A DNA stretch of 64,000 bases from Closterium sp. Naga37s-1 (GCA_947471745.1 CANJKZ010000068.1:3019001-3083000); one strand, 5' to 3'. Shown: positions 20,725 through 33,143, numbered from the stretch's first letter. Notes: generated by a model not told the origin, from the sequence alone. A program made the numbers and translations.

Positions 20725-23527
20725 CCTAGGGGTGCTGCGCCTGGGGGCGCTCTCTCTTCCCAGCAGCTGCGTGAGTGGTACTCTCGGTACTGTCGCAGCC
20801 TCCGTAGTGCTGCTGGAGCTGGAGCTGAGGGAGTTGAGCCTACTGGAGTTGGTGTTGCTGCTGACCCTGGGGTCGGCGCTGGAGGTGCTGGAGCCACTGG
20901 TCCTGGAGGTGCTCGTACTGTCGGTACTGGAGCTGCTGGGACTGGGGGTGCTGCTGGATGCTGGAGGTGCTGCTGGTGCTGCTGGAGGTACTGGAGCTGC
21001 TGGTGCTGCTGGGGGTACTGGAGCTGCTGGGCCTGGGGGTGCTCCTGGTGCTGGAGCTGCTGGCGGTGCTAGCGGTACTGGAGTAGGTGCTGCTGGAGCT
21101 ACTGGAGCTGGAGCTGCTGGGGGTGTTGGCGCTGGAGGTGCTGCTGGCGCTGGTACTTCTGAGGGTGCTGGAGTTGGCGCTGCTGGAGCTGGAGGTGCTG
21201 CTCGCGCTGGTGCTGCCGCTGGGGGTACTGGTGCTGTCCCTGCTGGTTCTGGAGGCGCTGCGCGGCCGCGGCCGTACTTCGCTCCGCTCCTTGAGCAGGT
21301 TCTTGGTCTCCCGCCTTCTACTAGTCCTGCTCCTTCCTTAGAGTGTCCACCGCCTGTCCAGTCTGAGTCACAGTTACAGCCCGCCTCCCCATTGCCTGCT
21401 CCTTCTCCCTACACTAGTCCTACTGGAGGTCTTGCTGAGCGTCGTGAGCCTGCGTCTCGTCCTGCGTCGCCTGTTCGTGCTGCTCGCACTAGTCATCGTG
21501 CTCCACGTCAGCGTCCTCCTGCGGTCCCGGGCACACACCAGATGGCGCTGCGTCCTTCCACTGCTCCACTGCGTGTCCCTTTGCCGTCTCCTCCAGAGTC
21601 CTCTCTTCCTGCTCTTGCTGACCCGGAGTCTGACTCCCTTCGTGCTGCCAGTCCTACTGTCACGCGTCTTATGGCTACTGCTGTTACTGACCCTTCCTTT
21701 GAGTCCACTGCTGCGTCTGCCTTAGTTGCTGAGCTTGTCGACTTTGCTGCTCGCTGTCGTCTAGACTACGCTGCTAGTCTTGTTGCTGAGTCTGAGTCTG
21801 TCCGTCCTCCGTCCATCGGGGGTGAGTGTGCTCTTAGCACGGACGTCCTTGAGGACAGGCAGGAGGAGTTCCAGTGTTTTGCTGCTGCTTTGCCTCATCT
21901 CGTGTCCATGCTGATTGCCCCTGAGGGAGACCCGGATGCACCAGACATCCCGACTCCTCGATCGTACGCTGAGGCGATCGAGGGTCCCTACTCCTCACAG
22001 TGGCAGTCAGCCATGGACGCAGAGATGGCTTCCTGGAAGTCCACAGGCACCTACGTCGACGAGGTTCCCCCACCTGGGGCAAACATCGTCAGTGGCATGT
22101 GGATTTTCAGGGTGAAGCGGCCGCCGGGTTCTCCGCATGTCTTCAAGGCGCGTTACGTGGCTCGAGGCTTCAGTCAACGGCAGGGAGTTGACTACTTTCA
22201 GACCTTCTCTCCCACCCCGAAGATGACCACTCTTCGGGTGCTGCTGCACATAGCCGCTCAGCGCGACTACGAGCTTCACTCTCTTGACTTCAGCACTGCT
22301 TTCTTGCAGGGCAGCCTGCATGAGGAGATCTGGCTGCGCCGTCCACCTGGCTTCACTGGGTCGTTTCCTCCTGGTACCCAGTGGAGCCTCCGCCGGCCAG
22401 TCTACGGTCTCTGCCAGGCGCCCCGTGAGTGGCACGACACACTGAGGACTACACTTGCGGCTCTTGAGTTTGCTCCTTCTACTGCCGACCCGTCGCTGTT
22501 TCTGCGCACCGACACCTCTTTGCCGCCGTTCTACATCCTCGTGTACGTCGACGACTTGGTCTTTGCCACTGCTGACACTGCTGGACTCGCCCATGTGAAG
22601 TCCGAGCTGCAGAAGAGACACACGTGCACAGACCTGGGTGAACTGTGCAGCTACCTTGGCTTGCAGATCACCCGGGACAGAGCACAGCGCACCATTACCC
22701 TGACTCAGTCACACATGGTGCAGCAAGTCCTTCAACGCTTCGACTTCACGTACTCCTCGCCTCAGGCCACTCCTCTGTCTACTCGCCACTCGCTCTCAGC
22801 TCTGCCTTCGAATGAGTCCGTAGAGCCGAGTGGCCCGTACCCAGAGCTTGTTGGCTGCCTCATGTACCTGATGACCTGCACTCGTCCCGACCTTGCATAC
22901 CCTCTTAGCATCTTGGCACGCTATGTTGCTCTTGGGAGACACCGACCAGAGCACATGGCTACAGCGAAGAGGGTGTTGCGCTACTTGTGCAGTACGTCGG
23001 GCATGGGGCTATTGCTTGGAGGGCAGCGTTCAGTGGTCCTCACAGGTCACGCAGACGCTTCTTGGGCTGACGACCAGGCTACGCAGCGGTCGTCACACGG
23101 TTACACTTTCAGCCTTGGTTCCGGCTCTGTTTCGTGGCGGTCTACCCGCTCGTCTTCTGTTCTCGGCTCCAGCTGTGAGGCTGAGATCTACGTGGGGGCC
23201 ATGGCTGCACAGGAGCTACGCTGGCTCACCTACCTGCTGACTGACCTAGGAGAGCAGCCTCGTTCTCCTCCAGTTCTGTACGTAGACAACAAGGCCATGC
23301 TGGCCTTGTGTCGGGAGCACAGACTGGAGCACAGAACGAAGCACATTGCTCTTCGCTACTTCCTTGCTCGTCAGCTGCAGCAGCGTGGTCAGCTGCGCCT
23401 TGCTTACGTGGCCTCTCATGCCAACACTGCTGATATCTTTACCAAGGCACTTCCGCCTTGTGATCATCAGCGCTTTTGTACGATGCTAGGTCTTGTGCCT
23501 ACTTGGCCTCACTTGCTCACTTCTTGA
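20725..23527 (+). pseudogene. pol: Copia A linker, reverse transcriptase and RNase H
   Basis: The linker continues in the integrase frame with SSQQLREWYSRYCR, another LREW module, and shifts frame near 20955 into GGAAGAAGGTGAAG repeats. From there the frame is open to the stop at 23525-23527. RT motifs are FSTAFLQGSL, VYGLCQAPREWHD and YVDD (about 22545). RNase H motifs are GHADASWADD, GSSCEAEIY, YVDNKAM and ANTADIFTKALPP. The leucine-rich peptide from 20522 is an out-of-frame reading of the linker, not protein. RT-RNase H could still fold if expressed. Confidence 0.85.
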
Positions 23528-23724
23528 CCTTGCTTGTACTGTGATCTATCTATACCTGCACTTGCTTGTTTACATTAATATATAATCTTGCATGTGAACT
23601 AGCCTTGTGGCCTTGAACTTGTGCTCGGAATGTGTGGTGACGTTGTGATCCACCCTGAGCTTACAGTGCTTTGCTTGACTGGTCTTGTGACCTCTTGTTC
23701 TCCCCCACTTTGCCTATGGGGGTG

Positions 23725-23822
23725 TGTCAAACTTATATGCTATAGTCTGTGTAGGCTGTAGTGGGGTAGATAATATGGGGTACAACACTTTTAGGTTTTC
23801 CTACTTGTACCCACCTGTTTCC
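23725..23822 (+). repeat. Truncated 3' LTR of Copia A
   Basis: Starts TGTCAAAC after the purine tract tatgggggtg. It matches the 5' LTR almost base for base to cacctgtttcc, then stops abruptly. The missing last 28 bp or so were not found beyond element G. Confidence 0.8.
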
Positions 23823-24335
23823 TGGATCATCCCTGGTTGTTCCCAGGTTCATTCCCAAGGTCCTTGCTAGCTAGAACTATTTATTCCTTCTCTGCTATAG
23901 TCAATTTGATTCAAGCGAATTCCTCCCTTCCTGGAATTTCGTTTCTACGCAGTGCGACGGCGGAATGCTACCCGAGTCAACGCTAGTACGCTAGCACTCC
24001 AACACTAGGCAAACGCTGTCCGAGCCATAACTTCGTAATGGCAGAACTTTTCGCGAGGCAACTTGGTTCATTTTAAAGCTCTTGGAGCGAGCTTCGATAT
24101 AGAAAATTCTCAGCTTAATCTGATCGACGGTCTGCACGATACGCTGCGCGACGTTCAAGGTACTCTTGCTGTTTTGACTAAGTCCCACTTGATCCCTCTC
24201 TCTACAAACTCGGACCCGAGGATAGGGGCTGGTCTTGTACCAGGCACCCAAGGACCCTTGGAGGTGACCCCGAGGAGAGGTTTTAAGTTTGATAAAGTCT
24301 TAATAGCTTGAGTTTATTAGGCCCTTACACCAACA
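23823..24335 (-). repeat. Probable 3' LTR of Copia G
   Basis: A non-coding block of about 513 bp between A's cut LTR and G's truncated RT. On the minus strand it starts TGTTGGTGTAAGG. It shares taagtcccacttg with the probable LTR of J. No second copy is present, so the boundaries are tentative. Confidence 0.45.
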
Positions 24336-25726
24336 GTTTTGCTGCAGCGATGGTGAGGAGATCGCGGACGGAGGTGTGACGGCTAACGGGAGCGAAAGTT
24401 TAATCGAACACAACGCCGTGACGCTGATCGAAGCCTCGAACGACCCATCGGGCCTTGAAGCGCTCAATGGTGCTGTCTACAGCGGTTTTTACGCGGAATA
24501 CATATTCGCCTGAAAGGACACGTCTCCCCTTTAGTGCGCCCGGCCGGCGAGAACCCATGTGTCTCGAGCTTCGAGCGCGACGACTTCAGCATCCATTGCA
24601 GCGCGCCATTTTTTGGCGTAGGGGCCAGTTAGAGCTTGGCGTGGGGTTTTGGGTTCAACCGCTTTCGGCGGATGAGAGACAACAGTATGGAGGCCAAGAA
24701 TGTGGAGGCCTGAGAGCCCGGTGCTTTGCCGCTGACCGTAGGTGACCTCCACCACGTCGTCGTCAGTGTTGTTTCCATGGGATCCCGTTCCTCGAGCAAT
24801 GCTTCGGCTTCATCTTTGGGTGTGGCAAAGCTGCGCGGTGGGCGCTTGTATTCCGCGATGTTGGTCTCGCCCCTGGTGCGGTCAGCGTGGCGGCTGCACT
24901 GGAATTTGCGATTTGTGAGGTCTTCGTAGAAGATAACGACGCGCGCCGCGAGCACCTGTGATGTGTCGTGGTCGAGGATGGTCCAGGCGTGGTGTTTGAA
25001 GTCGATGCCAAGGTGCACACCCCAGCTTGCTTGACGTTCAAACTTCCCCGTGGTTGCTGCGGCAGGCCGATACTGCACCATGCATCCCCAGACGCGGAGC
25101 ATGGAGATGTCGCCCTGTTTGCCAGTGAACTTGAGGTGTGGAGAGAGGTTGTCGGTGTTGGCAGTGGTGCTGAGCAGGTTGTGAAAACGGACAGTGTGAT
25201 GCATGGCGTAGGGCCAGTACTTCGCGTCAACATCGCTCTGCTGTAGAAGTGCACGAACCTTGGTCATGAGTGTTCGGTTGGTGCATGCCGCGACGCCTTG
25301 TTGGGGATGTGCGTAGGGGAGGGAGAGCTTGTCAATGATGCCGTTCTCCTTCGTGAAGGCCTGCAATTTGTCGCTCTTGAAATCGGCTGCGCAGTCAGTT
25401 TGCCAAAGTTTGATGGTGCAGCCTGATTGAGTCTCCGCATTGGCGTGCCAGACCTTGACGATGTCGAACGCCTTGCTGCGGTGGGAGACATTGGCTACCC
25501 AAACGAAGTGGGAATGGGCGTCGACAAAGGTGAGGGTGTACTCTTCGCCATTAATGCCTGTTTGAGTGAGTACGAGAAAGTCACTGTAAAATTTCTCAAG
25601 TTTTTCGTAGCGGTTGGTTCCAGGCTCAAGAAGCTTGAAGGGCTGATGATTGAGAGCAGCTTCAGGGCAAATTGTGCAGTCGGTGCGGCGAGTGGTGTTG
25701 ATAGGAACGAGAGTGCCGTCTTGCAT
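24336..25726 (-). pseudogene. pol: Copia G integrase and truncated RT
   Basis: Minus-strand pol of a UBN2-type Copia. From 25726 leftward: CTICPEAALNHQPF, then the integrase core FVDAHSHFVWVANV, KLWQTDCAADFKS and YAHPQQGVAACTNR. In the usual motif the E of the triad sits in a QNGVAER-type sequence; here it reads QQGVAACTNR, so the catalytic Glu appears lost. After a frameshift RT begins (KTPRQALTGPYAKKWRAAMDAE, FDQRHGV, TFAPVSRHTSVRDLL) and breaks off at 24336, before the catalytic YVDD. RNase H is absent. Confidence 0.85.
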
Positions 25727-27325
25727 AGCAGTGTTCCGGGGAGGAAAACTTGCGCGTGAATGCAGGCGTTTGTGCCAGAGGTCAGGTTCGGTACGAATGG
25801 CAGGTGAGCGTGTGTAAAAGATGATGAGTTCGGCGATGTCAGTGGGAGGTAGCTGTGGGATGGGCTGTGGTGAGATTGAAAGGCCAAGTGCAAGATGAGT
25901 TCACGAGCAGTGGGAGCTGGAGCGATTGTGGTGATGGCTGCGAGTTGTGGTGTGATGTCATCTGTGTCTGCGAGGTGGGCGTGGCATGTGATGTGGTGGT
26001 AATGAGTGTGTTGTTGTGGGGCTAGGAGCAGGTGAGTCTGTGGGGCCAATGGGCGTGGACTCAATATGAAGCGGGCTTCGGGAATAGGTGCGGTAGGGCA
26101 AGATGGTGTCGCGGTCGATGGGAGATTGAGAGTCTGGGGAGGAGCCTAGGAGTCGTTGGTAGGTGAGGTACCTGTGGGAGGGATGCCGAGGGGACGTGGA
26201 GACCCATTGGATCCTCTGGCTTCGTCTGCTGCTTCTTGGCCAGCGCGAGCGGTGACGTCGTTTATCGGCTCCTCTTGCTCCAACATTGAGGGGGCTTCCC
26301 AGTTTGGTGCAGTCTCCCCCCATCCTGTTGTGCCAGCTTTGCTCCCCCATCCTCCAGCTCCTGCAGCTGCCGCCTCCTTTGCTTCTTCGTCTGCGCGGCG
26401 ACGCCGTTCTTCTTCTTTGTGGCGCTAGAACTCCTCGGTGGTCATGATGCGATGGGACCAAGGGTGATTGACGTGGTAGGTCCCAGGTCATTGGTAGGGA
26501 GTTGTTGTTTGAGTCAAACGCGCCTGGTCCTGTGTAACGTGAGAGGAGATGGAGGGGATCGTGGACAGTGGGGTCAGTCCGAGTCTTGCGCGGTTGAAAA
26601 GTGGTGAGTGCTGCAGCGAGCTCTTCATCCCTCATGCCAGCTGGGTGAGGGGTCTGCCATTCCGCTTCTTCGACGATATCTAAGCCAGCGGGCTGGATGA
26701 TTGGTCCGGCCTCCTCGGATGAGTCAGATTCTTCAGGAGATTCGTCTGCTTCGCGTGTTGCTGTAGTTGACAGACGCCTTGCTGCGACAGCGGAGGATTC
26801 GCCTTCGTCAGCCGGTGCCTTGCCCCTGTTGAACGGCGGGCTGTGACTGCGTGTGGGTGGCTGTGCACTGCCTGTTCTCTCTGTTATGGAGGCTATTGGT
26901 GTGCGGCAGTTCCGGGAGAGGCCGTTGGGTCCAGGTGCGTGAAGGTCGATCTCCTTTGGATAAGCGTGATACTTGATCCAGGGGCGGCCGTCATGATGAG
27001 TAGGCTTGTGAGACCACACGACGTCCTGTGGTTGCAGATCAATGAGATCCCCTGAGTCGGCGCTGCAATCGAGGATATCAAAGTCGAAAATGTAGACGCC
27101 ATTATTGGAGTGGGCTTTGCCGATGTATCGTGGTATGCTGTTGGGTTTGCTGTATTCTTTCCAGTGCATGAGGATGCAGCGGGTTTCTGGATCAGTGGTT
27201 ATGAGAACGCAGCTGTGAACGAGTTGATCGTAGGATAGAAGACTGTACTGTAGGTCTTGCACGATGAGGTGCCTCCGATTGGTGCGCCGAGTGCGGCGGT
27301 GAATGCGCATCGCCATGTTGCCCAT
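25727..27325 (-). pseudogene. pol: Copia G pre-integrase region and Trp-Gly linker
   Basis: The right half of the 455-codon frame encodes a protease-distal and pre-integrase-like region (YSLLSYDQLVHSCVLI, YIGKAHSNNGVYIFDFDILDC). Leftward it becomes a charged, disordered linker of about 300 residues. In an adjacent frame at about 26410-26250 the linker carries GAGGWGSKAGTTGWGETAPNW. The aspartic protease DSG motif is not visible in this copy. The corresponding linker exists in F (38470-39014), which shows it is a family feature and not random sequence. Confidence 0.7.
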
Positions 27326-27529
27326 GACATGACGGTCGTTGTTGTGTTGTGTTGTGCGCTGTGTGTTGGGCTGCGATGGCTGGCACGGGGCAGACCGATA
27401 GTCTGAAGACGGTCGGTTTGCTTGTCGCGTGTGGTCGGGACCGTAGGCGGAGTTGTTGCGCGGCGCGGAATCATGTCGCGGTCCGGATCGGGTGCGTTCG
27501 GTGGAGTGACCGAAGGCTTTGCAGGTTTT

Positions 27530-28409
27530 TCAGTAATACTGGTGTGGGCGTGTGTCGCGATTCCTCCGTTGATCGCGATTAAAGTAGAAGGCGATTTGTT
27601 CGCGGCGCGTCCCCTTTTCTTGGTTGAAATCCATGTCTCGCTGTTCGTGCAGCAGAGTAGCGCAGAGGTGCGCCTCGGAGATTATGCCCTGTTGGCGAAG
27701 CAGAGCCTTGTAGAGATTCCAATGTGGTCCCAACCCTCGAAGTACGATGGTAACGAACATGTCCTCAAAGATTGTGTTTTCGAGCTTCATTAGTTGGTCG
27801 CGGACACTGCGGCAGCGATTGATGTAAGATTTTGCCTTCTCCCCAGGTGCCATATTCACTTCCATGAGTTGCTGGAGCAAGCGGCTGGATGGTACGGAGT
27901 CCTTAGGCTGATAAGTTTTGGTGAGGTAGCTCCAGACGGCCATGGCGGAAGCTTGGTGGACTTTGTAGGGGCGTATGGCGAGTTGTTCGGTTGGCGCCAT
28001 GTTACGGAGAAGAACGCTATACGTATTGAGTGACTCATTATAGAACTGAGCCTTAGCGTCGTCAGTGTCACTAGTAGGGCCAGCGTAGCTTCCGTCGAAG
28101 TAGCAAAATATTTGCGCGATTTGGAGAAGTAGCTCGAGCTCGAAACTCCAGGTGTAAAAAGCTCGTCCGCTAAACACGGTGCTAGTGTGGATCCTTCAGA
28201 TTTTCAGAATCTTGTTCTGAGTTGCGAGCACGGCTTCGTCGCTTGGACGAGGAACGGTTGGAGCAGAAATGTCGAGGCGGAGGTCCGGAGCGCGGGTTAC
28301 AAACCGAACCGTATGGTTGAGTCGCGTCATGAACAGTGGCGGGAACATTGGTCGAGGCTAGTGTCGCGAGTGGTAACGGTGCACTGTTGGGTACTGTAGG
28401 CAGAAACAT
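27530..28409 (-). pseudogene. gag: Copia G gag (UBN2 type)
   Basis: Encodes the capsid-like UBN2 domain: FYTWSFELELLLQIAQIFCYFDG, KTYQPKDSVPSSRLLQQLMEV, MAPGEKAKSYINRCRSVRDQL and MFVTIVLRGLGPHWN. These blocks align well with the F gag piece at 52047-52720. The N-terminal 60-80 codons (to 28409) are in a shifted frame with a Ser/Arg-rich patch. No clean CCHC knuckle follows. The frame stops at about 27530. Confidence 0.82.
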
Positions 28410-29361
28410 TATTGTACGCTGTAAGCAGGGGCGCGAAGAACGGAAAAGGATATGCTACTGTCCATTTCAATAAAAACATATCAAAACATGCGGTGAACAA
28501 TACGCACACTAGTGATATCTTACTGATTGTATAAAACAAGGATATGCTAATATCGAATAGACCTTCTGGCATCTCTCCTTCCCAGAGCAAGTAACACGGG
28601 GCGCGATCTCTCCTTCCCAGAGCTAGTTCGCCAATTTCGCTCACAGCAATTCCGCGTGAAGCGAACCGCATTCGGTGCAAACCCCTGCCCAGCCCATCGC
28701 AGGTTTGCCGCACCTCACTCATCGTCGCCCACGCTCACCCCATTCGATCGCCGCAAACCAACCGTTAATCACCGCGTCGTTGACTCCTACCGAGGAGTAT
28801 AGGTTGGTTCGAGCGTTACCATCACAAACTTCCCGGTTTTTTTGGTTTGTGTGAGCAGGGGTTCGTGTCCAACTTTCATGCACAAACACCCTCAAATCCT
28901 CGACTGAAATTTCTGACTCTGAAATTCGCCCGCGCTTCGCCTGTGAAATTTCGCGGGAGCAAATCAGGTGGTTTTCAGCGAAAATCCAGGCTGTTCATTC
29001 GTTCCGGCCGCGGCTCGAACTGAAATTTGATATTTTTGCGCTCAAATTCTGTTGGATTGTGTAATTCCGATACGTGATTCGACTCTGTATAAGTCTGGTT
29101 CTGGGCTAGGGTGTATTTGTTGTCAAGTTTGTTATATGAAAACCAATCTTAATATGTATGTATACCATAGATACTGGTATGTTTCACATGATACAATGGA
29201 CTTGCATATTTTCCAACTGCTCATGCTATAATGCTGCACATAACCTCAGATTTCAAATAAGGGCTTCGCCCAATGTATTTAAATAAACCCGTGCACGCTT
29301 ATGCCGCCTATGCGACACCTATTGTTATCTTAACGCCGCGATTTTTTTTTTTTTTGTAATG
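28410..29361. other. Region without recognisable gene
   Basis: Non-coding, partly AT-rich, with repeated gaaattt words (28905-29045) and a T14 run near 29342-29355. It may contain the leader or 5' LTR of G, but I could not match it to any second copy. The satellite array begins at its right end. Confidence 0.45.
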
Positions 29362-30414
29362 TTCTTTTGATATTTCAAGCACTCGCTACATTGCAAGTGT
29401 GCTGGAAAATTTTGGTGTCATTCGCACCTCCGCATAAGAAAGTGCGTTGTTTCAAACAATTGAGCATGGAGAATTGTGGAAGGATAGGCCTGTGTGGCAC
29501 GTTGTGTCGTTTTGACGTTCATTTGTCATTTGTAACCAGTTTTATCTGGCCATTCACACATGTACTATATTTTTAAGCATGCAAGACAGAATTGGTGCCA
29601 TTCGCAGTATCTGGTAGGAAGATATGATGTTTCAAACAATTGAGTAGGGAAAATTGTGCAAGGATAGACCTGTGCGACATGTTGTGTTGTATCGACATCG
29701 GCTTGTCATTTTTAGGAAGGTTTTTCTTGATCATTCAAGCATTTACTATGTTGCAAGCATGCTGGACAGATTTGGTACCATTCGCAGCACGTTGTAGGAA
29801 TATTTGGTGTTTCAAACAATTGAGCAGGGAAAACGGTGCGAAGATAGGCCAGTGCGCGACGTGGTGCTGTATCGACGTCCGTTTGTCAGTTGTAGCAAGG
29901 TTTCTCTTGATAATTCAAGCATTTACTATGTTGCAAGCATGCCGGACAGATTTGGTACCATTCGCACCACGTAGTAGGAACATATGGTGTTCCAAACAAT
30001 TGAGCAAGGAAAACTGTGCGAAGATAGGCCCGTGCGCGACGTGGTGCTGTACCGACGTCCGTTTGTCATTTGTAACAAGGTTTCTCTAGATCATTCAAGC
30101 GTTAACTATGTTGCAAGCATGCAGGACAGATTTGGTACCATTCGCAGCACGCAATAGGAATATATGGTGTTTCAAACAATTGAGCAGGGAAAACTGTGCG
30201 AAGATAGGCCAGTGCGCGACGTGGTGCTGTATCAACGTCCGTTTGTCAGTTGTAGCAAGGTTACCCTTGATCATTCAAGCATTTACTATGTTGCAAGCAT
30301 GCTGGACAGATTTGGTACCATTCGCAGCACGTAGTAGGAATATATGGTGTTCCAAACAATTGAGCAGGGAAAACTGTGCGAAGATAGGCCCGTGCGCGAC
30401 GTGGTGCTGTACCG
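29362..30414 (+). repeat. 180-bp satellite array, locus 2 (about 6 units)
   Basis: A tandem array with an exact 180-bp period. The word tttcaaacaattgag recurs so that tgag falls at 29461, 29641, 29821, 30001, 30181 and 30361. The three or four right-hand units are most alike; the left ones are more diverged. Because 180 is a multiple of 3, open frames of 120-149 codons run through the array, but these are artefacts. The array is cut at 30414 by an LTR fragment. Confidence 0.95.
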
Positions 30415-30418
30415 AAGA

Positions 30419-30941
30419 TGCTGCCAAGTGGTTGGGAGGAGCCAAACCAGGTTGGCAAGTGCGACCAAGTTAGGCAAGGTGGATGGCATGGGTTGGGAAA
30501 GTGACAAAAGTGAAAGTGAGGTTGCCTATGGAGAGGGGAATTGTGTGGCATGGGGTTTCCTTGGTTGGGGACTATCTTGGGACCTTCCCTCTCGTCCTCC
30601 TTATTCCATCCCACCTGGTTTATTGCTACTCAAACTCTCTTGTGTAGTAATTGTGAAATTGTGAGACAATTGTGGTTGAGTTAAGATTCGATGGCAGCTT
30701 ACCCCCTAGTGCGCCGAAATTCATAACTCAAGAAATACTTCACCTTATCGTACGATTCAAATTGGGAATTGTAGCCACAGACTAGGGCTACAACATATCT
30801 GAGTTTGGTGAAGTTTTAACGGTGCAATTGTTGTCGACGGCGTTTCTTGTGAACTCGACTTTTCTGTCCAGAAACTAGGCCCAACTATTTTGAGATATTT
30901 CGGCTCCTAATCTTCATAGACTCCGTCCTTAGTCTCTAACA
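30419..30941 (+). repeat. Truncated LTR of Copia D type
   Basis: Matches the 3' 514 bp of element D's 3' LTR (44001-44514) from tgctgccaa to ctctaaca. Shared blocks include accaggttggcaagtg, gggaccttccctctcgtcct and taccccctagtgcgccg. It separates the satellite array from the broken RT end of element F. The upstream part of the LTR and any internal region are missing. Confidence 0.8.
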
Positions 30942-32936
30942 GGGTTTGTTGTCTAATTTGTAGTTAACATTGGGGTTGCGGTAAGGAGTTTAGAGTGGTG
31001 CGGGCGAAATTTTGAAGCGTTCTTTCAGCTGCTCTGCGTATTTGGAGGCTAACATATGAATTGCATCTGGCTCGTAGGTAATGTTCAGCCCCAGAAACTG
31101 CGTGATGTTGTGGTTGATGGTGATGTCAATGCGCTCCGCTAGATTCTCCTTGAACTGGTTAAGGAGTTTGTTGCAGGTGCCGGTGTACAGCAAATCGTCG
31201 ACGTAGACGGTCAGAAGGATGTAGTCGCCATTGAAGTGAAGGCGATACATTCCCGGGTAGTGCGGCGGCTACTTGAAGCCGATTTCCAGGAGGATTTTGT
31301 GCAGGTGATGTTGTTAGAGACACGGCACCTGCTTTAAACCGTAGAGGGATTTTCTTCAGTTGGCAGTCCCTGGGGTCTCCTTCCCCATAGGTATGTGGTT
31401 GCTCCACGAAAATGGTTGCATCCACCAGCGCGTACAAAAACGCGTTCTTGACGTTGATCTGCAACAGTGGTAGGTGCTTAGTTAGCGGCAGCAATGGCGA
31501 GTAGAATCCCGACAAAGGTATGGCGGCTGACGGGAGCGAAGGATTCATCGAAATCAATGCCGTGGCGTTGGTCGTAACCGCGTACGACCCAGTGTGCCTT
31601 GAAGCTCTCGATAGTTCCGTCAGCATTGGTTTTCAGGCGAAACACCCACTTCCCGCTTAGCACCCTCCTCCCCTTCACTGCTGCTCGATCGACTAGAACC
31701 CACGTATCATGTGATTCTAGCGCCTTCAGCTCTGCGTCCATAGCTGCACGCCACTCCTTGGTGTAGGGGCCAGTGAGGGCCTGGCGTGGATTCTTAGGCT
31801 CGACGGTGCGCTTGAGAGTAGTGACAGACGTGTGTAGGTCGAGAAGCTGGAGGCCAGTGACATTGGAGGCGCCTGCGGCGTCTGTGATGGTGACCTCCAC
31901 CACATCGTCATCATCACTTTTATGGCCGAGTGGGAAAGCGCTTGGCTCAGCTTGGCAACGTGATGATCCTGGCGCGAGAGCGTCATCGCTGTCATCATCA
32001 TCGTCGTCGTTGCGTGGGCGAGGAGGAACGCCGAGATGTTCGTCGGCGGGGTTGTGGTCAAGTGCTGCTGCTGCTAACTCGTCATCTGGAGATGCAAAGC
32101 TGCGGCAGTTATTTGCGTAAGCGCGTGCGACGTTGCTGCGCTGGTCGTTGATCCACTGCTGCAAGGTGAGTTGCTCGTAGAAAATGATGTCACGCGCAGG
32201 TACGATCTGGTTGGTGTCAATGTCCGGGATAAGCCAGCCTCTGCACTCATAGCTGAGTCCCGGGTGAACTCCCTAGCGTGCGCGGTGACTGAACTTGCCG
32301 ATGGTGGCCGAAGTCGGCCGATACTGCACCACACACCCCCAAACCCTCATTATGAAGGTATATCCCCTTGAGCCGGTCCATTTTATGTGCTGGAGAGGTT
32401 GCCCCTGTTGGCCGATGTGGAGAGAAGGTTGTGCAGGCATACGGCGTGGTTCATGGCGTACAACCAATACTTCTTGGGGAGGCCTGCCTGATTCATGAGG
32501 GCGCGCACCTTCGTCGTGAGGGTGCGGTTAACCCTCTCTACGACACCTTCCTTCTGGTGAGCATAAGAGAGTGAGATTTGGTGCTTGATCCCCTTTTCGA
32601 CGAGGAACTTTTCAAGCTCGTTGCTGCGAAACTCCTTACCGCCGTTGGTCTACCAGATTTCCAGCTTCTTTCCTAACTCCCGTGCACGTGTGCAAGACGG
32701 ATGCGGACGGTTTTAGGAGCCTCGGTGCGAACATCGACGTTGGCGATCCAGACGTAGCGAGAGTATGCGTCCATGAAGGTGAGTGTGTACTGTTCATCGT
32801 TGATGCCCTCGTAGGTGAGGACGATGTAGTCCCCGTAGACTTTATGCAGCTTCTTGTAGCGATTGGTGCTTGGTTCCTCTGAGGGGTAGGATTGTGCGTA
32901 AGGGCAGCTTGGGGAGAGATGGTGCAGGTGGTTTCG
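30942..32936 (-). pseudogene. pol: Copia F, piece 1: integrase and RT
   Basis: Left-most piece of F. Rightmost is the integrase start (CTISPQAALTHNP), then degraded integrase core (FMDAYSRYVWIANVDV). RT follows: KNPRQALTGPYTKEWRAAMDAELKAL, RRVLSGKWVFRLKTNADGTIE, YDQRHGIDFDESFAPVSRHTF, NVKNAFLYALVDATIF, and the catalytic segment YILLTVYVDDLLYTG with FLGLNITYEPDAIHMLASKY. RNase H and the 3' LTR are missing, cut by the D-type LTR at 30941. There are multiple frameshifts and stops. Confidence 0.86.
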
Positions 32937-33143
32937 TGTGGGATACAACCCCCGCACATCCGACGTCGGCTCTGCCCAAGCGAGGACGGGGCCACACAAC
33001 ACTCCCGTTGACACTCCCCTACTGCGTTAACACTCGGGCTCCCCCAGCCCACACGGCAGCACTGTTCGAAGAAAAGCTCAGCGGCATGCACATAACATAC
33101 AGCACGCCGGTCACCGCACCAGCCATGCAAGCGCACATGGCAC

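Larger units (their letters stand above)
17687..23822 (+). mobile_element. Copia element A (short-LTR family), near full length
   Basis: Order: 126-bp 5' LTR, initiator-Met primer site, GC-rich leader, unusual gag, protease, integrase, Gly/Ala linker, RT-RNase H, 3' UTR, purine tract and a 3' LTR cut short at 23822. The coding region is one polyprotein broken by TAG at 18217-18219, 18943-18945, 19687-19689 and 20722-20724 and by a frameshift near 20955. The RT-RNase H part is otherwise clean. It inserted into J and is itself bounded on the right by element G. Confidence 0.9.

Noticed and set aside
20522..20950. Leucine-rich N-terminus of the 1001-codon frame
   Set aside because: It is an out-of-frame reading of the Gly-Gly-Ala-Glu-Pro linker; the true frame enters after about 20955.
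29362..30414. CRISPR array
   Set aside because: The whole 180-bp unit repeats with no unique spacers, and the genome is eukaryotic.
29640..30473. Open frames of 120-149 codons with a repeated Cys-rich peptide
   Set aside because: They arise because the satellite period of 180 bp is a multiple of three. The repeat is DNA-level and the frames change between arrays.
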